Positions 38,113 through 49,783 of a stretch of 64,000 bases of DNA are shown one piece after another. The stretch lies in contig CM075656.1 of the NCBI GenBank assembly GCA_037953625.1, forward strand, positions 81,549,001-81,613,000. The letters run 5' to 3'. Within the stretch, counting starts at the first letter, position 1; each line of letters starts with the position of its first letter. The notes beneath the pieces were generated by a model, which saw only the letters and a program-made list of their open reading frames with translations, had not been told where the DNA came from and ran no database searches. The DNA is from Crotalaria pallida (Eukaryota; Streptophyta; Magnoliopsida; Fabales; Fabaceae). A program made the position numbers and the translations under genes.

Positions 38113-38340
38113 TCTTATAATTCAAATTAGAAGGAATATCAATTTTATTAAGGTGAAATGTTAATTGAAAAATATTTGTTTTTTAATATTTTTAAGAGGT
38201 AGAGTAGCACTAGTGTATACTAATGTGAATGTTTACCAAATGGAGACTAGCACATATTAATGAAGTCTGTGTCCTTTAAGCATGTGATTCCTGACTCATG
38301 TGAATGGAGAATGTCTTGCTGGGAGCGTTATCCTCGAAAG

Positions 38341-39284
38341 TAGGGGTGTTCGCGGATCGGTTCGGTTCGATTTTGAGACAAAATATCATCCGATCTGATA
38401 ACAAAATACACGTGTGGTTCGGTTTGGATCGGTCCATTATATTAGCAAACCCAATTGGATCCAATCCAAAGAAAACCTTGCGGTTTCGATCCGGTTCGGT
38501 TCGGTTTCAAATTACATTTTTTCCCTGTTTTGATATGCATTACGCAACACTTAAAAGTGTAACTAAATAGGCACATACAATCGGAACAATGCAATACTCC
38601 CACCTGAACTCTTGAATTCAAGATGATCCACCACATACAATAAAAAATAGTAACATTTAAATCAAATAGTAACAAATCTATCAATCAAATATGTAAACAC
38701 ACTAACACAAAAGCCAAAAATGGTAACATTTAAAAATAAATAGTAACAAAGTAAGAAATGGTGAAGAAACCTTACCTCCATTGGCGACGGGTCCTGAGAT
38801 GATGATGATGAGATGATGGCGAGTTGAGGAAGGCAGAGGCGGTAGAGGGAAGCGGCGGCGGCCGTAGAGAAGAAGCATCGACGTGAGATGATGATGTGAA
38901 GCGGCAGACGATGGTCGATGATGAGGAGATGATGAGGGAGGCAGCGGAGGTAGGGTTTCGTGAGATGATGATGAGGGAGGCGAGAGCAAGCAACACGATA
39001 GTGATGAGATGATGTCCTAAGTGCAAGTGCAGTACCCCTCCAAAAACCTAAAAACATAACACTAACACAGTAGACAAAACGGTGCGTTTCATTTGCTCAT
39101 ATGAAAGGATCGGTTCGGTTTGGACCGGCTTGGTTTTTCAACTGAAATCGAAAACCGAACCGAACCGATCGATTTATAGAAAATCAGTCCAAAAAAAACC
39201 AGTACAAGCGGTTTTTTCGGTTTTCGGTTTTTCGGTCCGGTTTTGCGGTTTATAATTGGTCCAGTTCGGTTTTGAACACCCCTA
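38341..39284. mobile_element. hAT-like non-autonomous element (944 bp)
   Basis: It begins TAGGGGTGTTCG and ends GAACACCCCTA. Subterminal repeats of CGGTTCGGTT and its inverse follow, typical of plant hAT elements with this end. The 8-bp flanks CTCGAAAG (38333-38340) and CTCAAAAG (39285-39292) differ at one base. The centre (38770-39010) is GC-rich with GATGAT repeats and encodes no transposase. Confidence 0.9.
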
Positions 39285-39441
39285 CTCAAAAGAGCCCAAC
39301 CAATGTGCTAAAGGATTAGTCACCTAATTGTGTAAATGAATATCATGAGTTCACCAAAAAAAAAAAATACTAATGTAACTGTTTTTCTAATTGTTAATTA
39401 GACTTATTTTATTTATGTAGCACTTTTTGGGATTGATAATT

Positions 39442-39926
39442 GACTTATTTAAGTTTTTAGTCACTGAACTTATGTGTTTTTTTAGAATTGGTCCTTCAAT
39501 TTTTTTTTATGCTTTGAGTTTCTAAACTTTGCTCAAATTTTGGAAATGGTCCTTTCATCACTTAAGTGGTGATATGACCGAGGATAAGTCACGTCACCTC
39601 CGCCACGTCAATAGGTAACGTGTCAGATGATGTCACGTGGATTTATAAAAAAAATTATAAAATAAAATTGAATCTTTTAATAAATTTTAAAATAAATTAT
39701 TTTTTTAAATAAAAATCAGGTAGTGTTTCGTGGCTCTACATAACATGTCACTCATCGATATTGTGAAAGTGGCGTGACATGTCGTCCGTTATATCATCAC
39801 TCAAGTAATGAAATGACCATTTCCAAAAATTAAACAAAGTACAGGGACCCAAAACACCGGAAAAAAAATTTAAGGATCAATTTTAAAAAAATACCTAAAT
39901 TCAAGGATTAAAATGTTAAATTAGCC
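39442..39926. mobile_element. Mutator-like foldback element (485 bp)
   Basis: Inverted arms (GACTTATTTAAG...AATTGGTCCTT and inverse; TTTTGGAAATGGTC and inverse) run about 150 bp. The 9-bp flanks TTGATAATT and TTGAAAATT differ by one base. Confidence 0.7.
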
Positions 39927-41321
39927 TTGAAAATTTAGAAGGATAAATAATAATTTTTCTAACAAATTAGTATCTTTATTCTTTAGTACTGTATAAATTT
40001 TTAAAGTGTAATTTCACAGAAATTAAGTAAACAAAAATAATAGATGAATATATAAAATTACAAGTAATTTTATATTATAAAGAACGCCACGTGTATCACA
40101 ATATTGTACTTTGTTTTTTATTAATTAATTAACAATTAATATATCTTTTTTTTACGCTAATTTATAAGTTTATATATTATTATTCATAAGTAAGTTAGTT
40201 AATATTATTATTAGAATCGATAATTTTTTCAAGAGAATTTGTAGATAATTATTTTTTAAAATTTAGATATATAACTTTTAAATTTATTAATAATGAGAAA
40301 AACACCATCTAATACAATCACTTTGATTTGTGAAGGAAGGGGCCACGAATTGTTTAAAAGTAAACTAAAATATTAAGAAGTAAATCATAAATAATACATA
40401 GATAATACTATCTCCGATCTTATTTGTAAAATGCATTTTAGAAAAAAAAATTTGTCATATTTATAAGTCATTTTATATTTTAAGAAAATAATTATTATAT
40501 TTTTCTCTTATTTGCCTTTTATTTATTAATATGAATTAATACATTGTAAAATTTTCAATACAAAATAAGACGATAGATTATAATATTAAAGTAATTTTTT
40601 GAATTTTTAAAAAATGTGACTACACTTCTTGATCTATATAACATGGTTAAGTGTGATGTATAAATAAAACAAGAGAGAATTGATAATAAGAGATAAATAA
40701 ATTCAAATTAGTCCCAATATGGAGTAGTAATTTCTATACACCATAAGGCAATGCAATAACTTCAAATCAACTCATATTATAACAAAAAAAAAAAGGTAAA
40801 TTTTTTATTTGATCTTTTAGCTCATTAATTTGCTTTAAAATGATTTTTTTTTTATTATTTTGATCCTTAACGAGCTTGATTGATTTTTTTGCATGATTGT
40901 TTTTACATGATCCCTTAATGAACTTGACAACTTTTTTTTTTTTTTTGAAATAAAGGAATAAGGAATGAAATATTGAAGTAAAGGAAATATTGCAAACAAT
41001 TCACAAAAAAGAAACCAATGTAAAATCAAGAGTTCTATAGTAATTCCAATTTTGTTTAATTTGCCAAATTTATGTCAACAGCATCGTGTGTATGGCGTGT
41101 CATCGTTAAAGCTAAGACATTACTACTACTACTACAACTACATGACATAATGGGTTTCTCTACTATGCGGTTGGGAGGTGGGGACACTTTGTGGTACCAG
41201 AATTGGTTGGTTAGGTTGGTGCATCTTGAGCATTGTTGTATGTTTTATGTGTATGTATGTTCCTTATCTTCAATCCACCAAGGAAGCTATTAGCAACATT
41301 CAAATACCCAGATATAAAAAA

Positions 41322-41732
41322 GCTTAATTATGTATCCTTATTATCAATTCTGATCAATTTTGCTAACATGTAACATCAGAATCTTGATCAAACGCAAAAA
41401 GTTGGTCATGTGGTACGGCGTGATACATGTCACATGGGCGAAGACGATCTCTTCGATTTTTTTTAATTTAACTAAAAATATAAAAGTATTAAGTTTTTTA
41501 GTTTTTTAATTTAAAGAAAAAAAGGATCTTTGCCCACAGGGCACCATGTGCCTAACCTCCTACGTCTGACCAAAATTCCGATGTTACATGTCAGAAAAAT
41601 TGGCCAGAATTGGTAGTAGGGATATATGACAAACCCAGAAGTAACTTCGGAAAGTCAAAGTTTGAAAAAATAAGAATAAGGGTATCTGACAAAAGTACTA
41701 CAAACTTCAAGGACTTGTGATATAATTAAGCC
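41322..41732. mobile_element. Mutator-like foldback element (411 bp)
   Basis: The ends are GCTTAATTATGTATCC and the inverse of GGCTTAATTATATCAC, with paired ACATGTAACATC/GATGTTACATGT inside. A 9-bp duplication TATAAAAAA lies at 41313-41321 and 41733-41741. Confidence 0.75.
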
Positions 41733-41771
41733 TATAAAAAATACTACTCTTCCTGGGTGTTAGATTTGGTT

Positions 41772-41972
41772 CTCTAAAACAATAAGGTCCAGTATAGTTG
41801 GTAGATAATTGGGTTCCTTAACCATGATGTTAAGGTTTTGATCCCCGCTGTGGGTATGAAAAAGGCTTTATTGGTAAAGACAAAACTCATTTCGATGATC
41901 TCTACGACTCGTAAGGGAATAGTCTTCGACTATCAGCGGAAAGATACTTTTGGTGCAAAAGAAAAATAAAAA
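41772..41972 (+). mobile_element. SINE, family of 11804 and 57531
   Basis: TATAGTTGGTAGATAATTGG (A-box region), GGTTTTGATCCCC (B box) and GATCTCTACGACTCGTAAGG match the 57531 copy. Flanks share ATTTGGTT (41764-41771 and 41973-41980). An A-rich tail is present. Confidence 0.8.
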
Positions 41973-42113
41973 ATTTGGTTATGTAATAACTAACATTGTA
42001 AATTCACAGCTGCTTCGGGTTATTATTGTAACTCTTGAGTGAGAGACTCGGGTTTGAATGATAAATTACACTATTTGGGGAGGATTTTGCAAACTTGACA
42101 AAAAATAAAAAAT

Positions 42114-42461
42114 GACAAAACTGTTATTTTGATTTTCGACATTGCAAGATAGTTTCATTTTTGTTTTTGAGATTTCAAAAATTTCTCTTTAGTCATTGAA
42201 CTTGTAAAACGTTATTCAACTTAGTTGTTAGCCATCATTTCAAATATGTAATTGAAATAAATTTAACAATCTCAATAATAAAATTGAATTAAATGTTAAT
42301 AAGTTAAGGATTAAAATGAACATGAAATTAAATGTCATCCCTTGTTATGGAGTAACATGAATGATGTTTGACAATCTCATGAACTAAATAAAAAAATTTA
42401 AAATTTCAAAAACGAGAGCATAATCACCTTACAATATTGAAGTTCAAAATAACAATTTTGT
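42114..42461. mobile_element. Foldback element (348 bp)
   Basis: ACTGTTATTTTGATTTTCGACATT and the inverse of its right end pair well. The 9-bp flanks ATAAAAAAT and ATAAAAAAA differ by one base, so a Mutator-like origin is likely but less certain. Confidence 0.55.
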
Positions 42462-42728
42462 ATAAAAAAATTGTAACATTGGAGTAAAGTTTGTATTTAT
42501 AAAATATAGCTTTAACGTCAAAGTAAATACACTTCCCACACCTTTTAAGAATCTCCTGCTAAGTGTTGAAAATACCAATTCTATCTTATTCTCAAAGATA
42601 GATAGGAGATCCAAACATTAATATCTTAAGGAAAAAAAAGCAAATACATATTATGCCCACCCTTAACAAAAATAATTCCTTGATTTTTAAAAATAATAAA
42701 GCAAATTTTTATGCCCATCCTTAACAAA

Positions 42729-42787
<59 letters not shown>
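42729..42787. repeat. (TAA)n microsatellite, about 19 units
   Basis: A long, uninterrupted TAA/AAT run, directly beside the SINE at 42824. Confidence 0.95.
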
Positions 42788-42823
42788 GAAACCATTTTAA
42801 AACAAATAAAGAACTCAAGTCAT

Positions 42824-43040
42824 TAACCTAAGTGATTGGCCTAGTGGAAACTAGTTGGGCGCTTAGGGACTTCAGGCTCAAAGGCTCGAGTTCCATTGAG
42901 ACAACAATTCCTGGAGAGGATCCATACCGTTGAGTCAAATACTCGCATGATTTACAGAGTCGAAGTGGATTAGTTGGACCATAAAAAATGTGAAACCCAA
43001 ACATCACTTGGTTTCGAAAAAAAAAAAAACAAAAAAAAAC
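42824..43040 (+). mobile_element. tRNA-derived SINE
   Basis: GTGATTGGCCTAGTGGAAAC (A-box region), AAAGGCTCGAGTTCC (B-box region) and a poly-A tail. An 11-bp duplication ACTCAAGTCAT lies at 42813-42823 and 43041-43051. Confidence 0.8.
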
Positions 43041-43868
43041 ACTCAAGTCATCACATGAGCACTTTTGCCTTTAAAAACACACCCTTTAGGCATGCAACCA
43101 AACTGAACGGACCGTAATAGGCGATTACGCATCATATCTTTGATTCCTATAAAAATATTTATCATTTCACTCCACATTAAACACACGTTTATAATGCAAA
43201 CTTGACAACTGCAGCCATGAAAGAATATTCCACTACATTACTGTGACTGTCTACTTCGTTCAAGTACTGTGGAGCATGATTCTTTGTCTTCAGCAACGAC
43301 CTAAAAGAATAAACAACAATGTTTATTTAAAAATATTTCAATGCAAGGGACTCTGGTGATAGTTACTGTCCTAAACTTAACGTCATAAATGAAAGACTCA
43401 ATTCTTGGAAACAATAATCATTAAGAATGTGTCATATCGTTTATAATTAGCATTACTAAATACTCCGTAAATTACTTTAGATATGCAAACTAAACTCAAA
43501 ATATCACTTAACTTTAAAAAAAAAAAAAAAAAAGGTGTTTCACCAACTCAAGGTTGATCTCCTATATTTCGAATTTTTTGATATTAAGCAAGCAACATAC
43601 ACTTACCTTTAATTCCTATCACCAAATTTCAAACAATTTTTTTCCTTATCTATGACGTATATGATCAATCACACACCAATGGAGCATCATTGCAATATTC
43701 AATTATATGAGATTCTTTCCCTTTCACAAACATTAGAGTTCTATACTCATTACTCAACATACAAATCAGTCCTGTAATAACTATTGGTTAGAGAATAACT
43801 AAAGTTGGCTGCTTAATGTTATTAAATCAACAGAAGAGCATGCATGCATACATACATTCATACATACA

Positions 43869-43875
<7 letters not shown>

Positions 43876-43904
<29 letters not shown>

Positions 43905-43906
43905 TG
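43876..43906. repeat. (TATG)n microsatellite
   Basis: About eight TATG units, following an inverse CATA-rich stretch, so the region can fold on itself. Confidence 0.9.
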
Positions 43907-43972
43907 CGCGCACTCACTCAAATTTAGATACTGTAAACGTTATTATCACCTTTTCATTTCCTTATTCATTCT

Positions 43973-44534
43973 TAGGGTCAAAAATGGGTCGAGTCAAGTC
44001 AAACTCAACTTAGTTCAGCTAGGTTCGATTCGTCAAGAAAAAGCTTAAGTCGAGTTTTTGTGTCAACTTCAATTTGAACTATTTTTTCCGTTTAAATTTG
44101 ACTTAATTAAAGTTCACGAATTTTCGAACCACTTAACAAGCTCAAATATTCGTAGTTCGTCATCTCGAATAATGATCGTTGACGCTAACAATCATGTATA
44201 TATATATATATGTGTGTGCGCGCGCTTGTGTAAATAAAGATAGACATGATGTTTAAATCAATTTTTATAACTATTTTAGTTTTAATGTATATTATATTCA
44301 TATATTAATATAAAAAGTATTTACATATTCATATTAATTATAAAATATTTTGCATATATGAGTTATATATAATCGAGCCAGTTCATGAAATTAATGAGTC
44401 GAATTATACTTAACTTAAGTTCAATTCGTTTGTTTAACTAACTCAATTTTCAGTTAAGTTAAGCTCACTTAATTCATGAACCAAGTTCATTGAACTAATT
44501 AATGAATCTACTACTCAACTTATTTTTAGCCCTA
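43973..44534. mobile_element. TAGGG-ended hAT-like element (562 bp)
   Basis: The ends TAGGGTCAAAAATGGGTCGA and the inverse of TAGGGCTAAAAATAAG are similar. The interior is rich in short CAAGCTC/GAGTC-type motifs. No convincing 8-bp duplication was found. Confidence 0.5.
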
Positions 44535-45483
44535 TTTGCTTCCCTCCACAAGGGCAAGCTTATTTGTTAGTTATGGCATTATTGGATGTTCTAGTACACA
44601 AGATTGAGGGATCAGCAAAACAAAGGAGATTAAATTTGGCAGGATGGGATAATAGTTTTACCTACATACTTGTCAAGATGTTCATGGATTCAAGACTACA
44701 TAATTCTTATATTTATAACACTTCGTTGTGTCGTTTTATGGGTTTGATTTCGTTGTTAACAAGGACTTCTATCTTTGAAGATAATCCTCTTTTGATTTTC
44801 AAAGGTTTTAAGAAGATAAATTACCAATTACCCTTGATAATCTAGCATTTATTCTTCATTAACTGAACATAAGTAATCTATTGAGACGTTTATTTATTGT
44901 TTGAGAATTATTTTGTGACATTATTATCTTGAATTTATCTTTATATTAGAATTAATTATACTCTCTTTGTCTTATTCTTGAAATATATCTTGTTAATCAA
45001 TATGGGTCATCACGGACAATAATTCTTTGTACTACTGTTTCTGAATTGATGACTAGATCCGATCAGAATTAAGGACCAGTGTGAGCAAAATCACGGATCC
45101 ACATCAGTGTGGATTTGATCATAATAGAGTGCATAAGAAGAAACTAAACTTGGTGTCCTTGTGTAAGACTACGAATGGGCGTGGATAAAGTTTAGAGGCA
45201 GTGTTTATAGTATCTTCCTACCACAACTTGGCAGTAGGTAGAGGTCATTCTAGTCTAGCCCCACCATACTAATATCTCGGCAAGCAAAAACAGCTATGTC
45301 TTTCTGTGCATTGTTATTTGGCCCCATTTAATCAATTAACCACTTTGATTAATTTGCTATCTCAAAAATTGTACTCTTTGCTGTTATTACAAGAAGACTA
45401 AAGCTTAAGGTTATGAACTTGATTCAAATCTTATTTTTGGAGGTGATTCTCAATGAAAATGAGCTTGGCGCATTATTACTTTA

Positions 45484-45613
45484 GAGCATCTTTGGTTACA
45501 CTTTCAAAAATCAATTTTAATCCCAAAATTACGTTGGAGTAAAAACAACAATTAGTAGCGTTGATATTTCAAAATTGATTATGGGCTAACTTACTGCAGA
45601 ACCAAAGATGCAC
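45484..45613. mobile_element. Harbinger-like MITE (130 bp)
   Basis: Ends GAGCATCTTTGGTT and AACCAAAGATGCAC are inverse repeats, flanked by TTA on both sides (45481-45483 and 45614-45616). Confidence 0.8.
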
Positions 45614-45912
45614 TTACTCATTCTTGGTCTTGTATAACCTCTTGCTAGATTCGTAACGCAATAGTTGATCTTGTTTGGGTCCGTACTTTATATTGAATAG
45701 ACCATCTCTTGTGCTAGTTTAATATTACTATTTCTTTTGCTTAGTGAAAAAAATGACTATAGGCCATGACTTCGGTTGGGGCTCACCATAAACATCGTAA
45801 GTCTCACATATCACAGAACAATCCAACAAAATCTTCATATCGCAACAGAACTCGAACCAACTGGCTCATTCGTACTTACTACTTACATAAATTTTACAAC
45901 ATTTATACCTAG

Positions 45913-46177
45913 AGTAGTAGTCTACAAACCCCACTCTTTAGGTCCCAAATCCCATTTTTTTCCGATGGGATTCTATCGGAATATTTTCCGATACCCCCGA
46001 GTCGGAAAAATGCATTTTTCCGAATGTTCGTTTATTAAAAACGGGATTTTAAAGTCGGACAATGCATTTTTACGACTCGATGGTATCGGAAAATATTCGG
46101 ATAGAACCCCATCGGAAAAAACGGGGTTTGAGGATTAACAGTGGGTCTAAAATGTGGGGTTTGTAGACTAATCTTCT
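45913..46177. mobile_element. Mutator-like foldback MITE (265 bp)
   Basis: It is a near-complete palindrome (TAGTCTACAAACCCCAC and inverse; TTTTCCGATGGGATTCTATC and inverse). An exact 9-bp duplication TATACCTAG lies at 45904-45912 and 46178-46186. Confidence 0.88.
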
Positions 46178-48719
46178 TATACCTAGTGTCAAAATTCAAA
46201 TAAATGTTTTTTTTGTTTAAAAATAAAACAGTTCTTAAAAATCTTGCTTACGAGATTTTTATGAAAGTAACATTAATTCGAATTTGTTGACTTGTAATAA
46301 GCACTTCAAAATAAACTACTTTTAAAAATTAAGTGACAAATTTTTTTGTCCCAAATCAAAGTTAAAATAATTAGTAAAAAACTTAAAAATTGCAATCTTT
46401 GAATTATGATTGATTGATCAATGCAAAATTCATTAAATTAGTTATTTGATGATTGATTGATGTGTTAGACAAACTATTAGATAAACAATTCTTTACAATT
46501 CTTTAATATATTTATGAGACGGAGGGAATATTAAATAAACATGTTCTCCACCCCATCCATGGAATTTAATAAACTGGCATCATCTTATGCTAAGGGGCGA
46601 CGTGGGAAGCGGTATTAAAAGGAATGATATAGTAAAACAAGTTGCATAATAAACAATTGGGAATGTAACAAACACCTGTTTTACATTTGTAAAATTGTAA
46701 TCTTATTTTATTGTCAGGTCAGTTAACATGCACAAATTGAACAAAGACTATTCTAAAAACCAAGGACAAAAGTGTTCATTATAATAATAGAAACTATCTA
46801 AGCATTCACATCATGATGGCCGAGACAAGGATCAGCCGACATGAGACAATCCTTGATTTCTTGACCCATTTTCACATTGTTGCTTAGCGAACCGTTGACG
46901 CGATATTTTCTTTAGGAGTATAAGCTTAGGGTAAATTTTAATGGAAGAATGAGGTAAACATCGTAGTAGTAGGTTAGAACGCATAGCTCTTTCCCATCTT
47001 TAATATAAATATTCAGATACAACAGTTATAAAAAGACTAGTCCGATCCATCCAGTATTTTAAAGGTGTGTTTGGGAGTATGTTTGAAGTGTGAGGGGTAG
47101 GAAGATGTATTTTTCATTTTTAAATTAAAAAGAGTTATACAATGCATAAAAAAAAATAAGGAATGAAAAATTGATTTCTTAATAATTTACTATTATTTTG
47201 TACCTTTTTCGTTTTTAAATCAAGGGTTATACAATGTATAAAAACAAATTAGGAATTATAAAATATATTTGATGATAATTTAATATTATTTTACATATTC
47301 CATTTTAAAAATTTTCTAAAATAAAAATATAATTTTACTTGAAATTAAAAGTATACTATCCCTTTTCTTTCCCATTTCCCACTAAAACGTACTGTTGGAT
47401 TGTGCATTAGTACATAGGAAAATTCTACGCAGCTATGGGCTTCAAATGCATCGGGTAGCTTTATTTTCATTTTTTTTTTTAAATTTTTTCTAATACAGAT
47501 TTATTGATTTACTCTATTTTTTAATACAGATTTTTAATGCAGATTTACTAAAAGATTAAATATGTCACAATTTATAATGCAAATTTACTAAATATAATTT
47601 TTTTACTTATGTTAGAAAGCATATAATAAAAAAATTCAAATCAAAATAACAAAAACATATACATATCAGTAAAAACAGAAAACCCAAAAATATTTTTTAA
47701 TTTACAAGATTAAAAAAAAAAAAAAAAAAAAGCCTGCAGCATGGAAACCCAGAGCATAGTAGAAGCTCCATAAGGTTTTCCATTGATAGAATCACACACA
47801 GATAAGCCAAAGTGAGGCCAATAATGGCTCAGAAAATGAAAGAAAGAAAGGACCACATCACGATAGTAGGTGACAATAGTTTAGAACATGTTCGGCACAT
47901 GTAGAAGAAAAGAGAAAGGAACCGAGATTAATAGACAATTCTGAGTGTTTGGACAGAGTAGCAACTTCACTCACAAGACACATCACCATCTACTTATCCC
48001 AACTCCCCACTTAAATGCAATGAGACTATATTAATATGGGGGGTTGTTTAACAAAAAAGGTAATTAAGAACATCAGTATCATATTACATAATAAGCCTTT
48101 TCAGAACGTTAGTTTCCTCCTTTGCTGTGTCGTTAATTTCAAGCTCAATTTTAAACGAACTTTTTTTATGGGTGATAATTTTAAATGAACTTTTTACTGA
48201 TACCAATTACTATATTAATATCAAATCAAATTTATATTGAATGAAACAGGCAACAGGCACCACACCACCCTCCACATCCCACCATCATGAGCCACATCAG
48301 TGAAAGAGAAACTTAACCCGTCGCCACTAAGAATAAGGAGTAGTGTCGTTATTGTGTGATCACTGTTATGAATAGTATACTTTTTTCCCAACAAAACATT
48401 CAGCCACTTGCAATCTCAATTTGTGCTAGCATGTGGTATGCTGCCAGATACGGAGTTGATATTTTATTCCAGGGAGGGGGGCATAAAGAGAGGAACTGCT
48501 TTTAGATATTTAAAGATAATGAATCAACAAATTCCCCCATAGAAAATGACAAAAAGGAAGTCCATGTTTATTGCCAGCACAGCGGCAGTGGAACTTAATA
48601 AATTATAATAATTGCTATTGACAACTTACCATACCAACTTATTTAATTGGAGCATCAATTCTCCACTACCATCGTACCTTTGATAGGTAATGGGAATGTG
48701 ATCAATATCCATAGCATTT

Positions 48720-48750
48720 GCAATTAGGCTGTATAATAGTATACTGTATG

Positions 48751-48787
<37 letters not shown>

Positions 48788-48847
48788 TTGCTTATCAGTG
48801 TTATTAGAGCATCCTATATAATAGTATACTGTATGTATATATATGTG

Positions 48848-48892
<45 letters not shown>
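48720..48892. repeat. Duplicated microsatellite block: (CA)n and (TA)n
   Basis: ATAATAGTATACTGTATGTA occurs twice. The first copy leads into (CA)14 at about 48759-48786 and the second into (TA)n at 48851-48892. The two arrays therefore seem to derive from one duplicated locus. Confidence 0.8.
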
Positions 48893-48895
<3 letters not shown>

Positions 48896-49293
48896 CTTCT
48901 AGACCATGCAGCAGTCCATATGAAACAAGGTCTACAAAAGTTTCCTGTCCAGTATAGAATAGGGAGTAAAGGCTAAAAATAATCCCTGTAAAACCCTATA
49001 CCTTAAAATACAGGGGTACAATTGGTTCCTGGAAAGAAAGGGAAACAAAAGTTTTGTCCAATTGTTACGAAACTAATCATTTAAATTATAAACGTGGGAT
49101 ACTTTGGTCCATCAATCATTTTGATCACTGATAAAACATTAGTAACTCAAATTGATCACTGATAAAAGGTTAAATGTCCATAATTTTAATTTCGAAGAAC
49201 TAAAAGTTAAACTTTTTTTTAGGGACCAACCTTCCAGAGGACCAATTTGGGAACTTCAAAATAAATTCAAAAGGAAATAACGATGTGACAAAT

Positions 49294-49355
49294 ATATCTA
49301 ATGGGAGAGTCTTGCAAAACGAACATATCTAATGGGAGAGTCTTGCAAAACGAAC
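49294..49355. repeat. 31-bp tandem duplication
   Basis: ATATCTAATGGGAGAGTCTT... CGAAC is present twice without a visible change. Confidence 0.9.
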
Positions 49356-49783
49356 GGAGGGATAGGCATCCAATTTAGCAGGAAATACAGACCCATTAGA
49401 CTGAGATATGGAAAATTTGCTCTTGCAAATTACGACCATCTATCCGTACCTTGCATTTATCCATACCATTCGCAGCAATCAATAAGCACTAAGGGCAATT
49501 TCCGGAGATGAGATAGAATCCTGATTACAGGAGCTAGCAACAACAGCATGAAATACAGACATAGACTTAACTATTTCTACATGTCCATTCATTATATAAA
49601 AGAGGTAAGTCCATCCATTATACAAAAAGAGGTAAGTTTTCAACTTTTCATTTACAAAGGAGATGACAGGATTAACAATTAGAGTAATTTACTTTATCAG
49701 CTTCAAAAAAGGATGCTAAATCCAAACCTCATTGTATTGGTTACCTGTACAATCACCTAGCCAAAAAAATCCCAATAAGGTTA

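Larger units (their letters stand above)
37103..49783. other. Long intergenic region between tubby-like gene and zinc-finger gene
   Basis: 37103-37390 is leader/promoter of the tubby-like gene, with CT-rich stretches on the minus strand. Most of the rest is transposon: Stowaway 37417, hAT 38341, Mutator-like 39442, 41322, 42114 and 45913, SINEs 41772 and 42824, a TAGGG-ended element at 43973 and Harbinger-like 45484. 39950-41300 is AT-rich with nothing recognisable. 44535-45480 holds a 93-codon frame without recognised similarity. 46190-48720 has A/T tracts and a small GC-richer patch near 47750-48000, without a gene. 48720-49360 has microsatellites and a tandem duplication. Confidence 0.65.

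Noticed and set aside
38662..39057. Long minus-strand frames rich in Ser, His and Leu
   Set aside because: They fall wholly inside the hAT-like element and come from GATGAT-type repeats; overlapping frames are equally open.
44564..44845. 93-codon frame on plus strand (contains RRLNLAGWDNSFTYILVKMF)
   Set aside because: The apparent start is not ATG; an in-frame ATG follows at once, but no similarity, splice context or codon bias supports it. It lies just beyond a transposon end and may be a transposon remnant.
45776..46138. 120-codon plus-strand frame
   Set aside because: More than half lies inside a palindromic MITE (45913-46177).
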